The notes beneath the pieces are model-generated. The model saw nothing but the letters and a program-made list of their open reading frames with translations. It did no database searches and was not told the DNA's origin. From contig NZ_MUNR01000006.1 of the NCBI RefSeq assembly GCF_002001045.1, positions 124,001 through 188,000 on the forward strand: a stretch of 64,000 bases of DNA, written 5' to 3'. The translations under genes were made by a program, and so were the position numbers. This document shows, in pieces, positions 57,152 to 64,000 of this stretch. Origin of the DNA: Rhodanobacter sp. C01 (GTDB taxonomy: Bacteria > Pseudomonadota > Gammaproteobacteria > Xanthomonadales > Rhodanobacteraceae). The stretch's first letter is position 1, and every line of letters begins with the position of its first letter.

Positions 57152-58000
57152 TCAGCCGGGCAAATTGATCGCCACGAACCATGCGGCTACCGCCAGCAGA
57201 TTGTTGACGCCATGCGCCAGCACGCCTGGCCAGATCGAGCCCGAGCGCAACCGCAGCCAGGCCAGTGCCAGCGCCAGCAGCAACAGGTCGGGCAGCGCGA
57301 ACCATTGCCATTGCAGGCCCGGCAGGTGCACCAGGGCAAACGCCAGCGAGCTCAGCGTCATCGCCCAGCCGGTACGCCAGCGCTGCCATAGCGCCGAAAG
57401 CAGCACGCCACGGAACAGCAGTTCCTCCACCACCGGCCCCACACTCACCACGACCAGCACCAGCATGATGCGCCATGCCGGTGGGGTATCCGCGCCAAGC
57501 TGCTGGATGTTCTGGGTCACGGTCTGTCCGTGCGCCAGCAGCTGGGTCAGCCATCCACCGAGCAGTGGCGCAGTCAGTCCGATCGCGACAGCCAATGCGA
57601 GAAACAGCGGACGGGTCGTGCGCACGAAACCGAAACCGGGCGGCTGCGCCAGCGACCACAGATGCGGCCAGCGCCGTCGTGTCAGCAGCAGGATCAGGGC
57701 CGCGGCCAGACTCAGCGTGGCTATCACCAGCAGCGCCGGCATGCCGGGTTGATCCAGCATGCTGCGGATGCCATCGTCGGCATGGGCCATGCCTTGCCAC
57801 GGGCGCACGAAGCCCATCGCCACACCCAGCACCAGTGCGATCAGGCCACTGCCGACAGCCTGCAGCACGAAGTAAAGCGCGACCAGGCCCAGTGCCGCCC
57901 GCAGCCCCGGTGGACGGGCGGGAGGCGATGCGATGATCGGCGCCGGCGGTATCGCGGATGGTGTCGGCAAAATATCGATGGGCGCGGGCATGGTATCCAT
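57152..58000 (-). CDS. CPBP-family intramembrane metalloprotease
   Basis: 282 aa. A Pro/Ala-rich cytoplasmic N-terminus (1-32), then about seven membrane helices. Abi/CAAX motif 1 VVEELLFRGVLLSALW (E192, E193, R197), motif 2 FALVHLPGLQ (H225) and motif 3 VLAHGVNNLLA are all present, so it should be active. Bacterial members include proteases that cut membrane proteins, and immunity proteins. No bacteriocin gene is nearby. Confidence 0.9.
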   Translation of the reverse strand: MDTMPAPIDILPTPSAIPPAPIIASPPARPPGLRAALGLVALYFVLQAVGSGLIALVLGVAMGFVRPWQGMAHADDGIRSMLDQPGMPALLVIATLSLAAALILLLTRRRWPHLWSLAQPPGFGFVRTTRPLFLALAVAIGLTAPLLGGWLTQLLAHGQTVTQNIQQLGADTPPAWRIMLVLVVVSVGPVVEELLFRGVLLSALWQRWRTGWAMTLSSLAFALVHLPGLQWQWFALPDLLLLALALAWLRLRSGSIWPGVLAHGVNNLLAVAAWFVAINLPG

Positions 58001-58072
58001 GGTGAGTCGATTTCGCAGTCGGGCAGGCCCCGTGGCGGCGCGTACGGTGTGACATTCAACACGTCCAAGCTA

Positions 58073-58092
58073 GCCAGCCGACGCCGGCTGGC
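58073..58092. repeat. Inverted repeat in divergent CPBP/methyltransferase promoter region
   Basis: Perfect eight-base arms GCCAGCCG and CGGCTGGC with loop ACGC, without a T-run; position between divergent genes favours a regulator site over a terminator. Confidence 0.4.
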
Positions 58093-58149
58093 GCAATCGG
58101 TCGATCGGCATGGTTGTACTGTGGACTGCAGTGGATTCCTCGCAAAAAC

Positions 58150-58177
58150 TTGCAGCAGCGGATCATCCCGGTAACAT
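58150..58177 (+). promoter_or_regulatory. Sigma70 promoter candidate for the methyltransferase gene
   Basis: TTGCAG, 16 bp, TAACAT, ending 31 bp before the ATG at 58209. Confidence 0.35.
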
Positions 58178-58208
58178 CGCGGTACCGGTCGGGTCAGGGG
58201 GAACATCG

Positions 58209-58985
58209 ATGACTGTCGATTTTGGCAGGACTGCCAATGACTACGCTCGCCATCGTGCCGGGTTTCCCGAGGCATTCTTCGAGCGACTGTTTGCCGACGG
58301 TACCGTGCAGAAGGGTAACCAGGTGCTGGATCTCGGCACCGGCACCGGCACCGTCGCCCGCGGACTGGCCGTCCGCGGTGGCGAGGTCACCGGTCTTGAT
58401 CATTCCGCTGCCTTGCTGGCGGAGGCAGCGGAGCTCGATCGTGCTGCCGGCGTGCAGGTGAAGCAGGTGCGTGCGCGGGTCGAGAACGCCGAGTTTCCAC
58501 CGGCATCATTCGACGTGATCACCGCCGGCCAATGCTGGCACTGGTTCGACCGTTCGCGCACGGCGTCGCAATCACGCAGCTGGCTGAAACCGGGCGGCCG
58601 GCTGGTGATCGCGCACTTCGACTGGCTGCCGCTGAACGGCAATCTGGTGCAGGACACCGAGCGGTTGATCCTGACCTGCAATCCCGGCTGGACCATGCAC
58701 AGCGGCAGCGGCCTGTATCCGGCATGGCTGAAGGACGTGGCCGAAGCCGGTTTCACCGGCCTGCGCACCTATTCGTTCGATCTCGATGTGCCGTACAGCC
58801 ATGTGGACTGGCGCGGCCGCGTTCGTGCCAGCGCCGCCATCGGCGCGGTACTGGACCAAACCAGGGTGCAGCGCTTCGACAGCGAGCTGGCCGCCATGTT
58901 GAGTGCCCGCCATGCGGCAGAACCGATGGCGGTGCCGCATCGCGTATGGGTATTGAGTGCGGTCGCGCCTGGCCTGCTGGCTTGA
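58209..58985 (+). CDS. Class I SAM-dependent methyltransferase
   Basis: 258 aa from ATG at MTVDFGRTANDYARHR; AGGGGG lies 8 nt upstream. Motif I VLDLGTGTGTVARGLA, acidic end of strand 2 in GLDHSA, FPPASFDVITAGQCWHWFD (post-I/motif II) and WLKPGGRLVIAHF (motif III) are all present. The CWHWFD element is found in a subgroup annotated as small-molecule methyltransferases. Substrate unknown. Divergent from the CPBP gene. Confidence 0.9.
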   Translation: MTVDFGRTANDYARHRAGFPEAFFERLFADGTVQKGNQVLDLGTGTGTVARGLAVRGGEVTGLDHSAALLAEAAELDRAAGVQVKQVRARVENAEFPPASFDVITAGQCWHWFDRSRTASQSRSWLKPGGRLVIAHFDWLPLNGNLVQDTERLILTCNPGWTMHSGSGLYPAWLKDVAEAGFTGLRTYSFDLDVPYSHVDWRGRVRASAAIGAVLDQTRVQRFDSELAAMLSARHAAEPMAVPHRVWVLSAVAPGLLA

Positions 58986-58994
58986 GCTGTTGCC

Positions 58995-59387
58995 TCAGCC
59001 CAGCAGCATGACGCGCACGACACCGATCGAGGCCATCACCAGCAACGCAGCCCAGCCGACCATGGCGACCATGAAGCCAGGCCCACGCTTGCCCGCATCC
59101 TTGAGATAGGCCAGCGCATACCATACCCGACCGACCAGCCAGACCAGCCCGGCGATGCCGGCCCACCCGCTGAAGCCGTATGTCGCCGCCAGCCACAGCA
59201 CCGGCAGGAACATCACCGTGCTCTCCAGCGTATTCATCTGCACGCGGTAGGTGCGCTCGAATGCCGGATCGCCGCTGATCGCAGGTGCCTTGATGTTGTA
59301 CTTGCCACGGGCGTGACCTACGGCCCACATGGTGCCGAACAGCAAAAAGACGGTAAGCAGGGTGACCAGGGCGGGCAGGTGGGTCAT
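58995..59387 (-). CDS. MAPEG-family membrane protein
   Basis: 130 aa, four predicted membrane helices. The glutathione-binding style motif FERTYRVQMNTLESTVMFLP (with E-R-x-x-R-x-x-N-x-x-E) is the MAPEG hallmark, followed by YALAYLKDAGKRGPGFMV. Bacterial members conjugate or reduce with glutathione; the substrate is not predictable. Convergent with the methyltransferase gene, 9 bp apart. Confidence 0.92.
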   Translation of the reverse strand: MTHLPALVTLLTVFLLFGTMWAVGHARGKYNIKAPAISGDPAFERTYRVQMNTLESTVMFLPVLWLAATYGFSGWAGIAGLVWLVGRVWYALAYLKDAGKRGPGFMVAMVGWAALLVMASIGVVRVMLLG

Positions 59388-59506
59388 GGCAGGCTCTCGC
59401 TGAAAAGTCGCCTACTGTAACGGGAAGGCGTGCATGGCGTGATGCCGGGCAAGGCGCTATCGTCGCCGGGCGTGCCGGGGGCGGTGCACAAGACAGCGAG
59501 GGGCGT

Positions 59507-60373
59507 ATGGACTGGCAGAAAGGTGGCAGCAGCGACAACGTCGAAGTCGATAGTGGCAACGGTGGTGGCGGTGGCGGAGGGGGTGGTTTCGGCGGCGGTC
59601 GCATGGGCTTGGGCGGCCTGATCGTGTTGGCCATCCTGGGTTGGGTCTTCTTCAAGAATCCGCTGGCATTGCTGGATCAGGGCGGTACCCAATCAAGTGT
59701 GCCCGCGCAGAGCGCACCGGTGCAGATCGACCCACAGCAGAAAGCGTTTGTCAGCGCGATCCTGCATTCGACCGAGCAGACCTGGGGCGAGATTTTTCAG
59801 GCGAAAGGGATGACCTATGTGGATCCGAAACTGCATCTGTTCAGCGGTGGCGTGAACACGGCCTGCGGTGGCGCGACAACGGCAGTGGGGCCGTTCTACT
59901 GTCCGGGCGACCAGAAGGTCTACCTCGATGTGGCGTTCTTCCAGCAACTGCAGGATGAGCTGCATTCTTCAGGCGACTTCGCCCGCGCCTACGTGATCGC
60001 GCATGAAGTGGGCCATCACGTGCAGAAGCTGACCGGCGTGTTCGACAAGGTGCAACAGTTGCAGCGTCAAGGCCAGCCGATGGATGGTGCGGACGGCTTG
60101 TCCGTGCGGCAGGAGCTACAGGCGGACTGCTATGCCGGCGTGTGGGCGAACCACAGCCAGAAGGATCTGAACTGGCTGCAGCCGGGTGACATCGAGTCGG
60201 CGCTCAACGCAGCCAGCCACATCGGTGACGACACCTTGCAGCAGCAGGCGCAGGGGCGTGTGCGGCCGGATACCTTCACCCACGGCACGTCGGCGCAGCG
60301 GGTGAAGTGGTTCAAGACCGGTTTCAGCAGCGGCGACATGGATCAGTGCAACACGTTTGCCGGCGCACCGTAG
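59507..60373 (+). CDS. ypfJ: YpfJ-family neutral zinc metallopeptidase
   Basis: 288 aa. N-terminal MDWQKGGSSDNVEV, a poly-Gly linker (19-36), one transmembrane helix (about 37-57), then the peptidase domain with FSGGVNTACGGATTAVGPFY, YLDVAFFQQLQDEL and zinc motif HEVGHH (H166, E167, H170). The remaining part ELQADCYAGVWANH supplies the third ligand Glu; all are intact. GAGGGG precedes the ATG. Membrane-anchored, substrate unknown. Confidence 0.93.
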   Translation: MDWQKGGSSDNVEVDSGNGGGGGGGGGFGGGRMGLGGLIVLAILGWVFFKNPLALLDQGGTQSSVPAQSAPVQIDPQQKAFVSAILHSTEQTWGEIFQAKGMTYVDPKLHLFSGGVNTACGGATTAVGPFYCPGDQKVYLDVAFFQQLQDELHSSGDFARAYVIAHEVGHHVQKLTGVFDKVQQLQRQGQPMDGADGLSVRQELQADCYAGVWANHSQKDLNWLQPGDIESALNAASHIGDDTLQQQAQGRVRPDTFTHGTSAQRVKWFKTGFSSGDMDQCNTFAGAP

Positions 60374-60394
60374 GAAAATTTGACGTCCACGAAG

Positions 60395-60420
60395 AAAGGC
60401 CTGCCGCACGGCAGGCCTTT
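60395..60420 (+). terminator. Terminator hairpin after ypfJ
   Basis: AAAGGCCTGCC/GGCAGGCCTTT, eleven pairs, 4-base loop, 21 bp after the stop; T-run only three bases beyond the GC stem. Confidence 0.65.
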
Positions 60421-60461
60421 CGCGTTCTAGAATCCACAGGCTGCGTGCCTCGGGGTGCGCC

Positions 60462-60860
60462 ATGGTTAGCTCGATGGAACATCCCTGTCTGCGTTGCGGT
60501 GCCTGCTGCGCGCACTTTCGCGTGGCGTTCCACTGGTCGGAGGCCGATGCCTCGCTCGGTGGCTGCGTACCGCCAGAGCTTACCGAGAAACTCGACCCGC
60601 ACCGGCTGGCGATGCGCGGCACCGACACCGCGCAGCCACGCTGCGTGGCCTTGCAAGGCACGGTGGGTGTGGCGGCGCATTGCGGTATTTATGCGCGGCG
60701 CCCATCGGTATGCCGCGAGGTGCAGCCATCGTGGGAGTCCGGCACGATCAGCCTGCAATGCGACAAGGCGCGCCTCGCGCATGGGCTGCCAGTGCTGACA
60801 CCACGGGACTGGTTCCAACCATTCGATGCCGACACGCCGCCGTTGCCGCAGATCGCCTGA
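60462..60860 (+). CDS. YkgJ/UPF0153-family cysteine-cluster protein
   Basis: 132 aa. N-terminal HPCLRCGACCAHFRVAFHW has the C-x2-C-x2-CC cluster (C9, C12, C15, C16); further Cys at about 61, 74, 84 and 99, including HCGIYARRPSVCREV. Eight conserved Cys suggest Fe-S or zinc binding as in the YkgJ family. No function established. Convergent with the dioxygenase gene. Confidence 0.92.
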   Translation: MVSSMEHPCLRCGACCAHFRVAFHWSEADASLGGCVPPELTEKLDPHRLAMRGTDTAQPRCVALQGTVGVAAHCGIYARRPSVCREVQPSWESGTISLQCDKARLAHGLPVLTPRDWFQPFDADTPPLPQIA

Positions 60861-60884
60861 TCGCTCCCGCCGCTGGGATGTCGT

Positions 60885-61679
60885 TCAATCGAAGCGATAG
60901 ATGTCCATCGCCAGCAGGCCCATGTCGATGCCCGCATCGATCCGTTGTGCATGCGCATGTTCGCCCGCCGCCCCGAGCGCCACGAACAGCGGCAGCAGAT
61001 GCTCGTCGGTGGGGTGCGCGCGTTCGGCAAACGGTGCCTGCCGGCGATAGTCGAGCAGGGCGCCGATGTCGCCGGCGGCGAGTTTCTGCTCGATCCAGTC
61101 GATGAACGGCTTCACGTACGGCGCCTGCCGTTCGTCGCTGTAGCCGGCACGGAGATCGTGCAGGTTGTGGGTGATGCTGCCTGAGCCGATCACCAGGACG
61201 CCATCATCGCGCAGTGGCGCCAGTGCCTGGCCCAGCGCGTACTGATGTGCCGGGCCGAGTTCAGGCTGGATTGAGACCGGCACGACCGGGATGTCTGCTG
61301 CCGGATACAGCAGACGCAGTGGTACCCAAGCGCCGTGATCGAGCCCGCGTTCGGGATTGATGGCAGGCGCCAAGCCGGCCTGATCCAGCAACTGCATGAC
61401 GCGATCGGCCAGCACGGGATCGCCCGGCGCGGGATAGTGCAGCTGATACAACGCGGCCGGGAAGCCGCCGAAATCGTGGATGGTCTCAGGCGCGGCTGCA
61501 CTGCCAACCTGCGGCCGCCGCGATAGCCAGTGGGCGCTGGCCATCACGATCGCCTTCGGCTGCGGCAGCACCGCGGCCAGCTCGGCAAGCCGTTTGCCGG
61601 TCAGGCCGGGTTGCAGCGCGGTCATCGGTGAACCGTGCGAGATGTACAAGCTGGGCAGCCTGGTCATGGCGTCGTCCAT
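60885..61679 (-). CDS. LigB/DODA-type (YgiD) extradiol dioxygenase
   Basis: 264 aa from ATG 61679; ATGs at 61667 and 61712 are equally possible by codon alone. Conserved PSLYISHGSPMTAL (first metal His), IVMASAHWLSRRPQVGS, ETIHDFGGFPAALYQLHYPA and LDHGAWVPLRLLYP (second His) mark the DODA/YgiD family, which opens L-DOPA and related catechols in a zinc- or iron-dependent way. Ends with IDMGLLAMDIYRFD. Confidence 0.92.
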   Translation of the reverse strand: MDDAMTRLPSLYISHGSPMTALQPGLTGKRLAELAAVLPQPKAIVMASAHWLSRRPQVGSAAAPETIHDFGGFPAALYQLHYPAPGDPVLADRVMQLLDQAGLAPAINPERGLDHGAWVPLRLLYPAADIPVVPVSIQPELGPAHQYALGQALAPLRDDGVLVIGSGSITHNLHDLRAGYSDERQAPYVKPFIDWIEQKLAAGDIGALLDYRRQAPFAERAHPTDEHLLPLFVALGAAGEHAHAQRIDAGIDMGLLAMDIYRFD

Positions 61680-61748
61680 AGGCAGAGGTTGTCCATAGAG
61701 TATGGACGCCATGGTGTTTTTCAGCGGCCTCCGGTGGGAGATGCTGTG

Positions 61749-61773
61749 TCGCCCGATCGAAACAATCGGGCGA
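61749..61773. repeat. Inverted repeat downstream of DEAD-box helicase gene
   Basis: Arms TCGCCCGAT and ATCGGGCGA, 7-base loop, 22 bp past the helicase stop (minus). No T-run follows on the minus strand, so a terminator role is uncertain. Confidence 0.4.
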
Positions 61774-61794
61774 CCCGGACGCGAGGTTCGCGAA

Positions 61795-63735
61795 TTACTT
61801 TCGCGGTGGTTTCCCGCCACCGTGCCGCGGCTTGAAGCCACCTGACTTGGCACCGCCCGGCTTGAATCCACCAGGTTTCTTGAATCCACCCGGCTTGTGC
61901 GCCGGCGCGGCATGGCCGGTGTCGGTGTCGCTGCCGTCCCATTCGTGGATGCGCAACTGCTGCTGCACGACCCAGACCTTCTTCAGGTGTTCGAACACTT
62001 CCTTCGGCATGCCGTCGGGCAGGTCGATCAGGCTGTAATGGTCGCGGATGCTGAGGCGGCCGATGAACTGGCTTTCCAGGCCTGCCTCGTTGGCGATCGC
62101 GCCGACGATGTTGCCCGGCTTCACACCGTGCTCGTGGCCGACCTCGATGCGATAGGTGCGCTTGCCTTCTTCAGTGGCATGCGCGCGCGCCGGACGATGG
62201 CCAAATTCGCGCGAGGGTGCATGCTCGTGCGCGCCGTGTTCGCGCGGTTTGTGTTCATGCGGCCTGGATTCGCGCGCAGGGCGGCTTGCGGCGCCTTCGC
62301 GTTCGAACGACGGACGTCGCTCGTTGCCGGCGCGCTCGCGCGGTGCACGGTCGCTGCGCTCGCGCGATGCCGGCTCGTACTTCTCGCGCTTCGGCGGGGG
62401 CGCCAGCAGCAGCGGCTGATCGCCCTGCGCGATGCGTGCCAGCGCGGCAGCGATCTCGATCGCCGGCACGTTGTGTTCCTGCTCGTACTGCTCGATCAGC
62501 TTCTGGAATTCGCCCAGGTCGCCGATGGCCAGCGTGTCGCTGATGCGTTGCTTGAACTTGCCGATGCGCACGTCGTTGACCACGTCGACCGATGGCAGCT
62601 GCATCTGCTCGATCGGCTGGCGGGTGGCGCGCTCGATCGCATGTAGCATGCCGCGTTCGCGCGGGCTGACGAACAGGATCGCCTCACCGCTGCGCCCGGC
62701 GCGGCCAGTGCGACCGATTCGGTGCACATAGCTCTCGGTGTCGTACGGAATGTCGTAGTTCATCACGTGGCTGATGCGTTCCACGTCGAGACCGCGCGCG
62801 GCCACGTCGGTGGCGACCAGGATGTCGAGCTTGCCGTCCTTCAACTGCTGGATCACCCGCTCACGCTGCGGCTGGGCGATGTCACCGTTGATCGCAGCCG
62901 CCGCGAGACCACGCGCCTGCAGCTTGCCGGCCAGTTCCTCGGTGGCCTGCTTGGTGCGCGCGAAGATGATCATCGCATCGAACGGCTCGGCTTCGAGGAT
63001 GCGCGTCATCGCATCGAGCTTGTGCATGCCACTGACGAACCAGTAGCGCTGGCGGATGTTCGCCGCGGTGGTGGTGGAGGACTTGATCGTGACCTCGACC
63101 GGATCCTTCAGATGGCGCTGCGCGATCTTGCGGATGACGCTGGGCATGGTCGCCGAGAACAGCGCGACCTGGCGCTGCGGCGGTGTCGCCTGCAGCACTT
63201 TCTCGACGTCGTCGATGAAGCCCATGCGCAGCATTTCGTCGGCTTCATCGAGCACCAGGTACTTCAGTTCGGACAGATCCAGCGTGCCCTTGTCCAGATG
63301 GTCGATCACGCGGCCGGGCGTACCGACCACGACGTGCACGCCGCGCTTGAGCGAATGCAGCTGCGGGCCGTAGCTCTGGCCACCATAGATCGGCAGCACC
63401 TGCAGTCCAGGCAGATGCGTGGCGTAACGCTGGAATGCTTCAGCCACCTGGATGGCCAATTCGCGCGTGGGTGCCAGCACGAGTGCCTGCGGCTTGCCCG
63501 GCTTGAGGTTGATGCGTGACAGGATCGGCAGCGCGAACGCCGCGGTCTTGCCGGTGCCGGTCTGCGCCTGACCGAGCACGTCGCGGCCTTCCAGCAGCGG
63601 CGGGATGGTGGCAGCCTGGATCGGCGAGGGGGATTCGTAGCCGACGTCGGTCAGGACACGCAGAACGTCAGGGTGCAGAGCGAGTGCGCCGAAGCCGGAC
63701 GAAACCGGGGCGTTGTCGGAAGCGGGGGATGACAT
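61795..63735 (-). CDS. deaD: DEAD-box ATP-dependent RNA helicase (DeaD/CsdA type)
   Basis: 646 aa. Q-motif GYESPSPIQ, Walker A AQTGTGKT (57-64), PTREL, TPGR, DEAD (161-164), SAT, and C-terminal ATDVAARGLDVERIS and HRIGRTGRAG are intact. After the core (about 370) there is a helical dimerisation segment and a charged Arg/Glu/His-rich linker (about 455-525). A DbpA-type RNA-binding domain (about 530-605, YRIEVGHEHGVKPGNIVGAI) and a Gly/Lys/Pro-rich tail with repeated GGFK/KPGG units follow. E. coli CsdA (629 aa) has this layout and acts in ribosome assembly and cold adaptation. Confidence 0.93.
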   Translation of the reverse strand: MSSPASDNAPVSSGFGALALHPDVLRVLTDVGYESPSPIQAATIPPLLEGRDVLGQAQTGTGKTAAFALPILSRINLKPGKPQALVLAPTRELAIQVAEAFQRYATHLPGLQVLPIYGGQSYGPQLHSLKRGVHVVVGTPGRVIDHLDKGTLDLSELKYLVLDEADEMLRMGFIDDVEKVLQATPPQRQVALFSATMPSVIRKIAQRHLKDPVEVTIKSSTTTAANIRQRYWFVSGMHKLDAMTRILEAEPFDAMIIFARTKQATEELAGKLQARGLAAAAINGDIAQPQRERVIQQLKDGKLDILVATDVAARGLDVERISHVMNYDIPYDTESYVHRIGRTGRAGRSGEAILFVSPRERGMLHAIERATRQPIEQMQLPSVDVVNDVRIGKFKQRISDTLAIGDLGEFQKLIEQYEQEHNVPAIEIAAALARIAQGDQPLLLAPPPKREKYEPASRERSDRAPRERAGNERRPSFEREGAASRPARESRPHEHKPREHGAHEHAPSREFGHRPARAHATEEGKRTYRIEVGHEHGVKPGNIVGAIANEAGLESQFIGRLSIRDHYSLIDLPDGMPKEVFEHLKKVWVVQQQLRIHEWDGSDTDTGHAAPAHKPGGFKKPGGFKPGGAKSGGFKPRHGGGKPPRK

Positions 63736-63876
63736 GGGAACCTCGAAACTGGAAGCGGCACCGGGAATGCGGCGCGCAAGTCGTGCATTCTATCAGTCTG
63801 CAGCCTTGCGCGTTGTGGTGTGACTGAATGTGAAGCGGTGCGTGGTTATGTTTGGGTGGAATGAAGGACGGTGAAC

Positions 63877-64000
63877 ATGCTTGAAACGATTTCGGAACAG
63901 CGACTGCATGGCGGCATTCAAGGCTTTTACCGGCACACTTCGGAGGCCTGTAGCGGCCCAATGCGCTTTGCCGTGTATCAGCCGCCGCAGGCCACACAGC
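63877..64000 (+). CDS. S-formylglutathione hydrolase, 5' end (cut by window edge)
   Basis: 41 codons visible, starting MLETISEQRLHGGIQGFYRH and continuing PMRFAVYQPPQ, which matches the N-terminus of FghA/FrmB esterase-D-type enzymes. AAGGA precedes the ATG by 8-9 nt. The enzyme hydrolyses S-formylglutathione in glutathione-dependent formaldehyde removal. The catalytic Ser region is outside the window. Confidence 0.75.
   Translation, partial: MLETISEQRLHGGIQGFYRHTSEACSGPMRFAVYQPPQATQ

Noticed and set aside
57152..58000. CPBP protein as a bacteriocin immunity system
   Set aside because: No precursor peptide or ABC exporter gene adjacent; motifs are those of general intramembrane proteases.
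61749..61773. Intrinsic terminator for the DEAD-box helicase gene
   Set aside because: Good stem but no T-run on the minus strand; listed only as an inverted repeat.

Overview
The window is a contiguous stretch of GC-rich chromosome from a gammaproteobacterium of the Xanthomonadales/Lysobacterales. The family Rhodanobacteraceae (Rhodanobacter/Dyella-like) is my best guess. Pointers are the leuS-lptE-holA-nadD run, the rsfS-rlmH-maf run, the type IV minor-pilin cassette with pilY1, an AlgZ-type kinase and the overall protein flavour; genus cannot be fixed from sequence alone. I see no rRNA, tRNA, CRISPR array, insertion sequence, integrase or phage gene. Long open frames antisense to genes are common here because of the high GC content and were left out.

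Layout. 0-2.9 kb (minus): hydrolase, two small EmrE/ArnEF-type transporters and a DegT-type PLP aminotransferase in an overlapping operon that runs to the left edge. 2.9-9.6 kb (minus): response regulator and sensor kinase, followed by all four parts of a tripartite ABC exporter (outer-membrane lipoprotein, FtsX-type permease, ATPase, adaptor). 9.7-17 kb: GNAT and SET-domain genes, a ComEA-like protein, M20 peptidase, yggS, an NlpC/P60 hydrolase, a rhomboid protease and an amino-acid permease. 17-20 kb: rapA. 20-29 kb: a pilE-fimT-pilV-pilW-pilX-pilY1 operon, with an AlgZ/LytS-type sensor kinase divergent from it across a 498-base gene-free region. 29-33 kb: PKHD hydroxylase and Fiu-like TonB receptor behind a Fur-type promoter. 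33-39 kb: M13 and M14 metallopeptidases, DUF502 protein, ECF sigma factor with a membrane partner, DUF4442. 39.6-44.2 kb: thioredoxin-TPR protein and a pqiA-pqiA-pqiB-pqiC lipid-transport operon. 44.2-49.1 kb: leuS-lptE-holA-nadD. 49.1-55.1 kb: a six-gene block (NERD/UvrD helicase, DUF2236, OsmC, GNAT, DUF1345, nitronate monooxygenase) between nadD and rsfS. 55.1-57.2 kb: rsfS-rlmH-GNAT-maf. 57.2-64 kb: CPBP protease, methyltransferase, MAPEG protein, zinc metallopeptidase, YkgJ protein, extradiol-type dioxygenase, DEAD-box helicase and the start of an S-formylglutathione hydrolase.

Most notable signal: between the pilin operon and the AlgZ-like kinase lie two 9-bp direct repeats, CCGCTTGTC and CCGTTCGTC, separated by 12 bp. 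The second matches the Pseudomonas AlgR consensus exactly, and the spacing is that of LytTR-family operators. AlgZ/FimS-AlgR is known to drive the minor-pilin operon in Pseudomonas, so kinase, operator and target genes sit together here, yet no algR follows the kinase. Other points of interest are the exporter with its own two-component system, the SMR-pair/aminotransferase operon, the Fur-type promoter with a leader of about 200 nt, and the interrupted nadD-rsfS neighbourhood.
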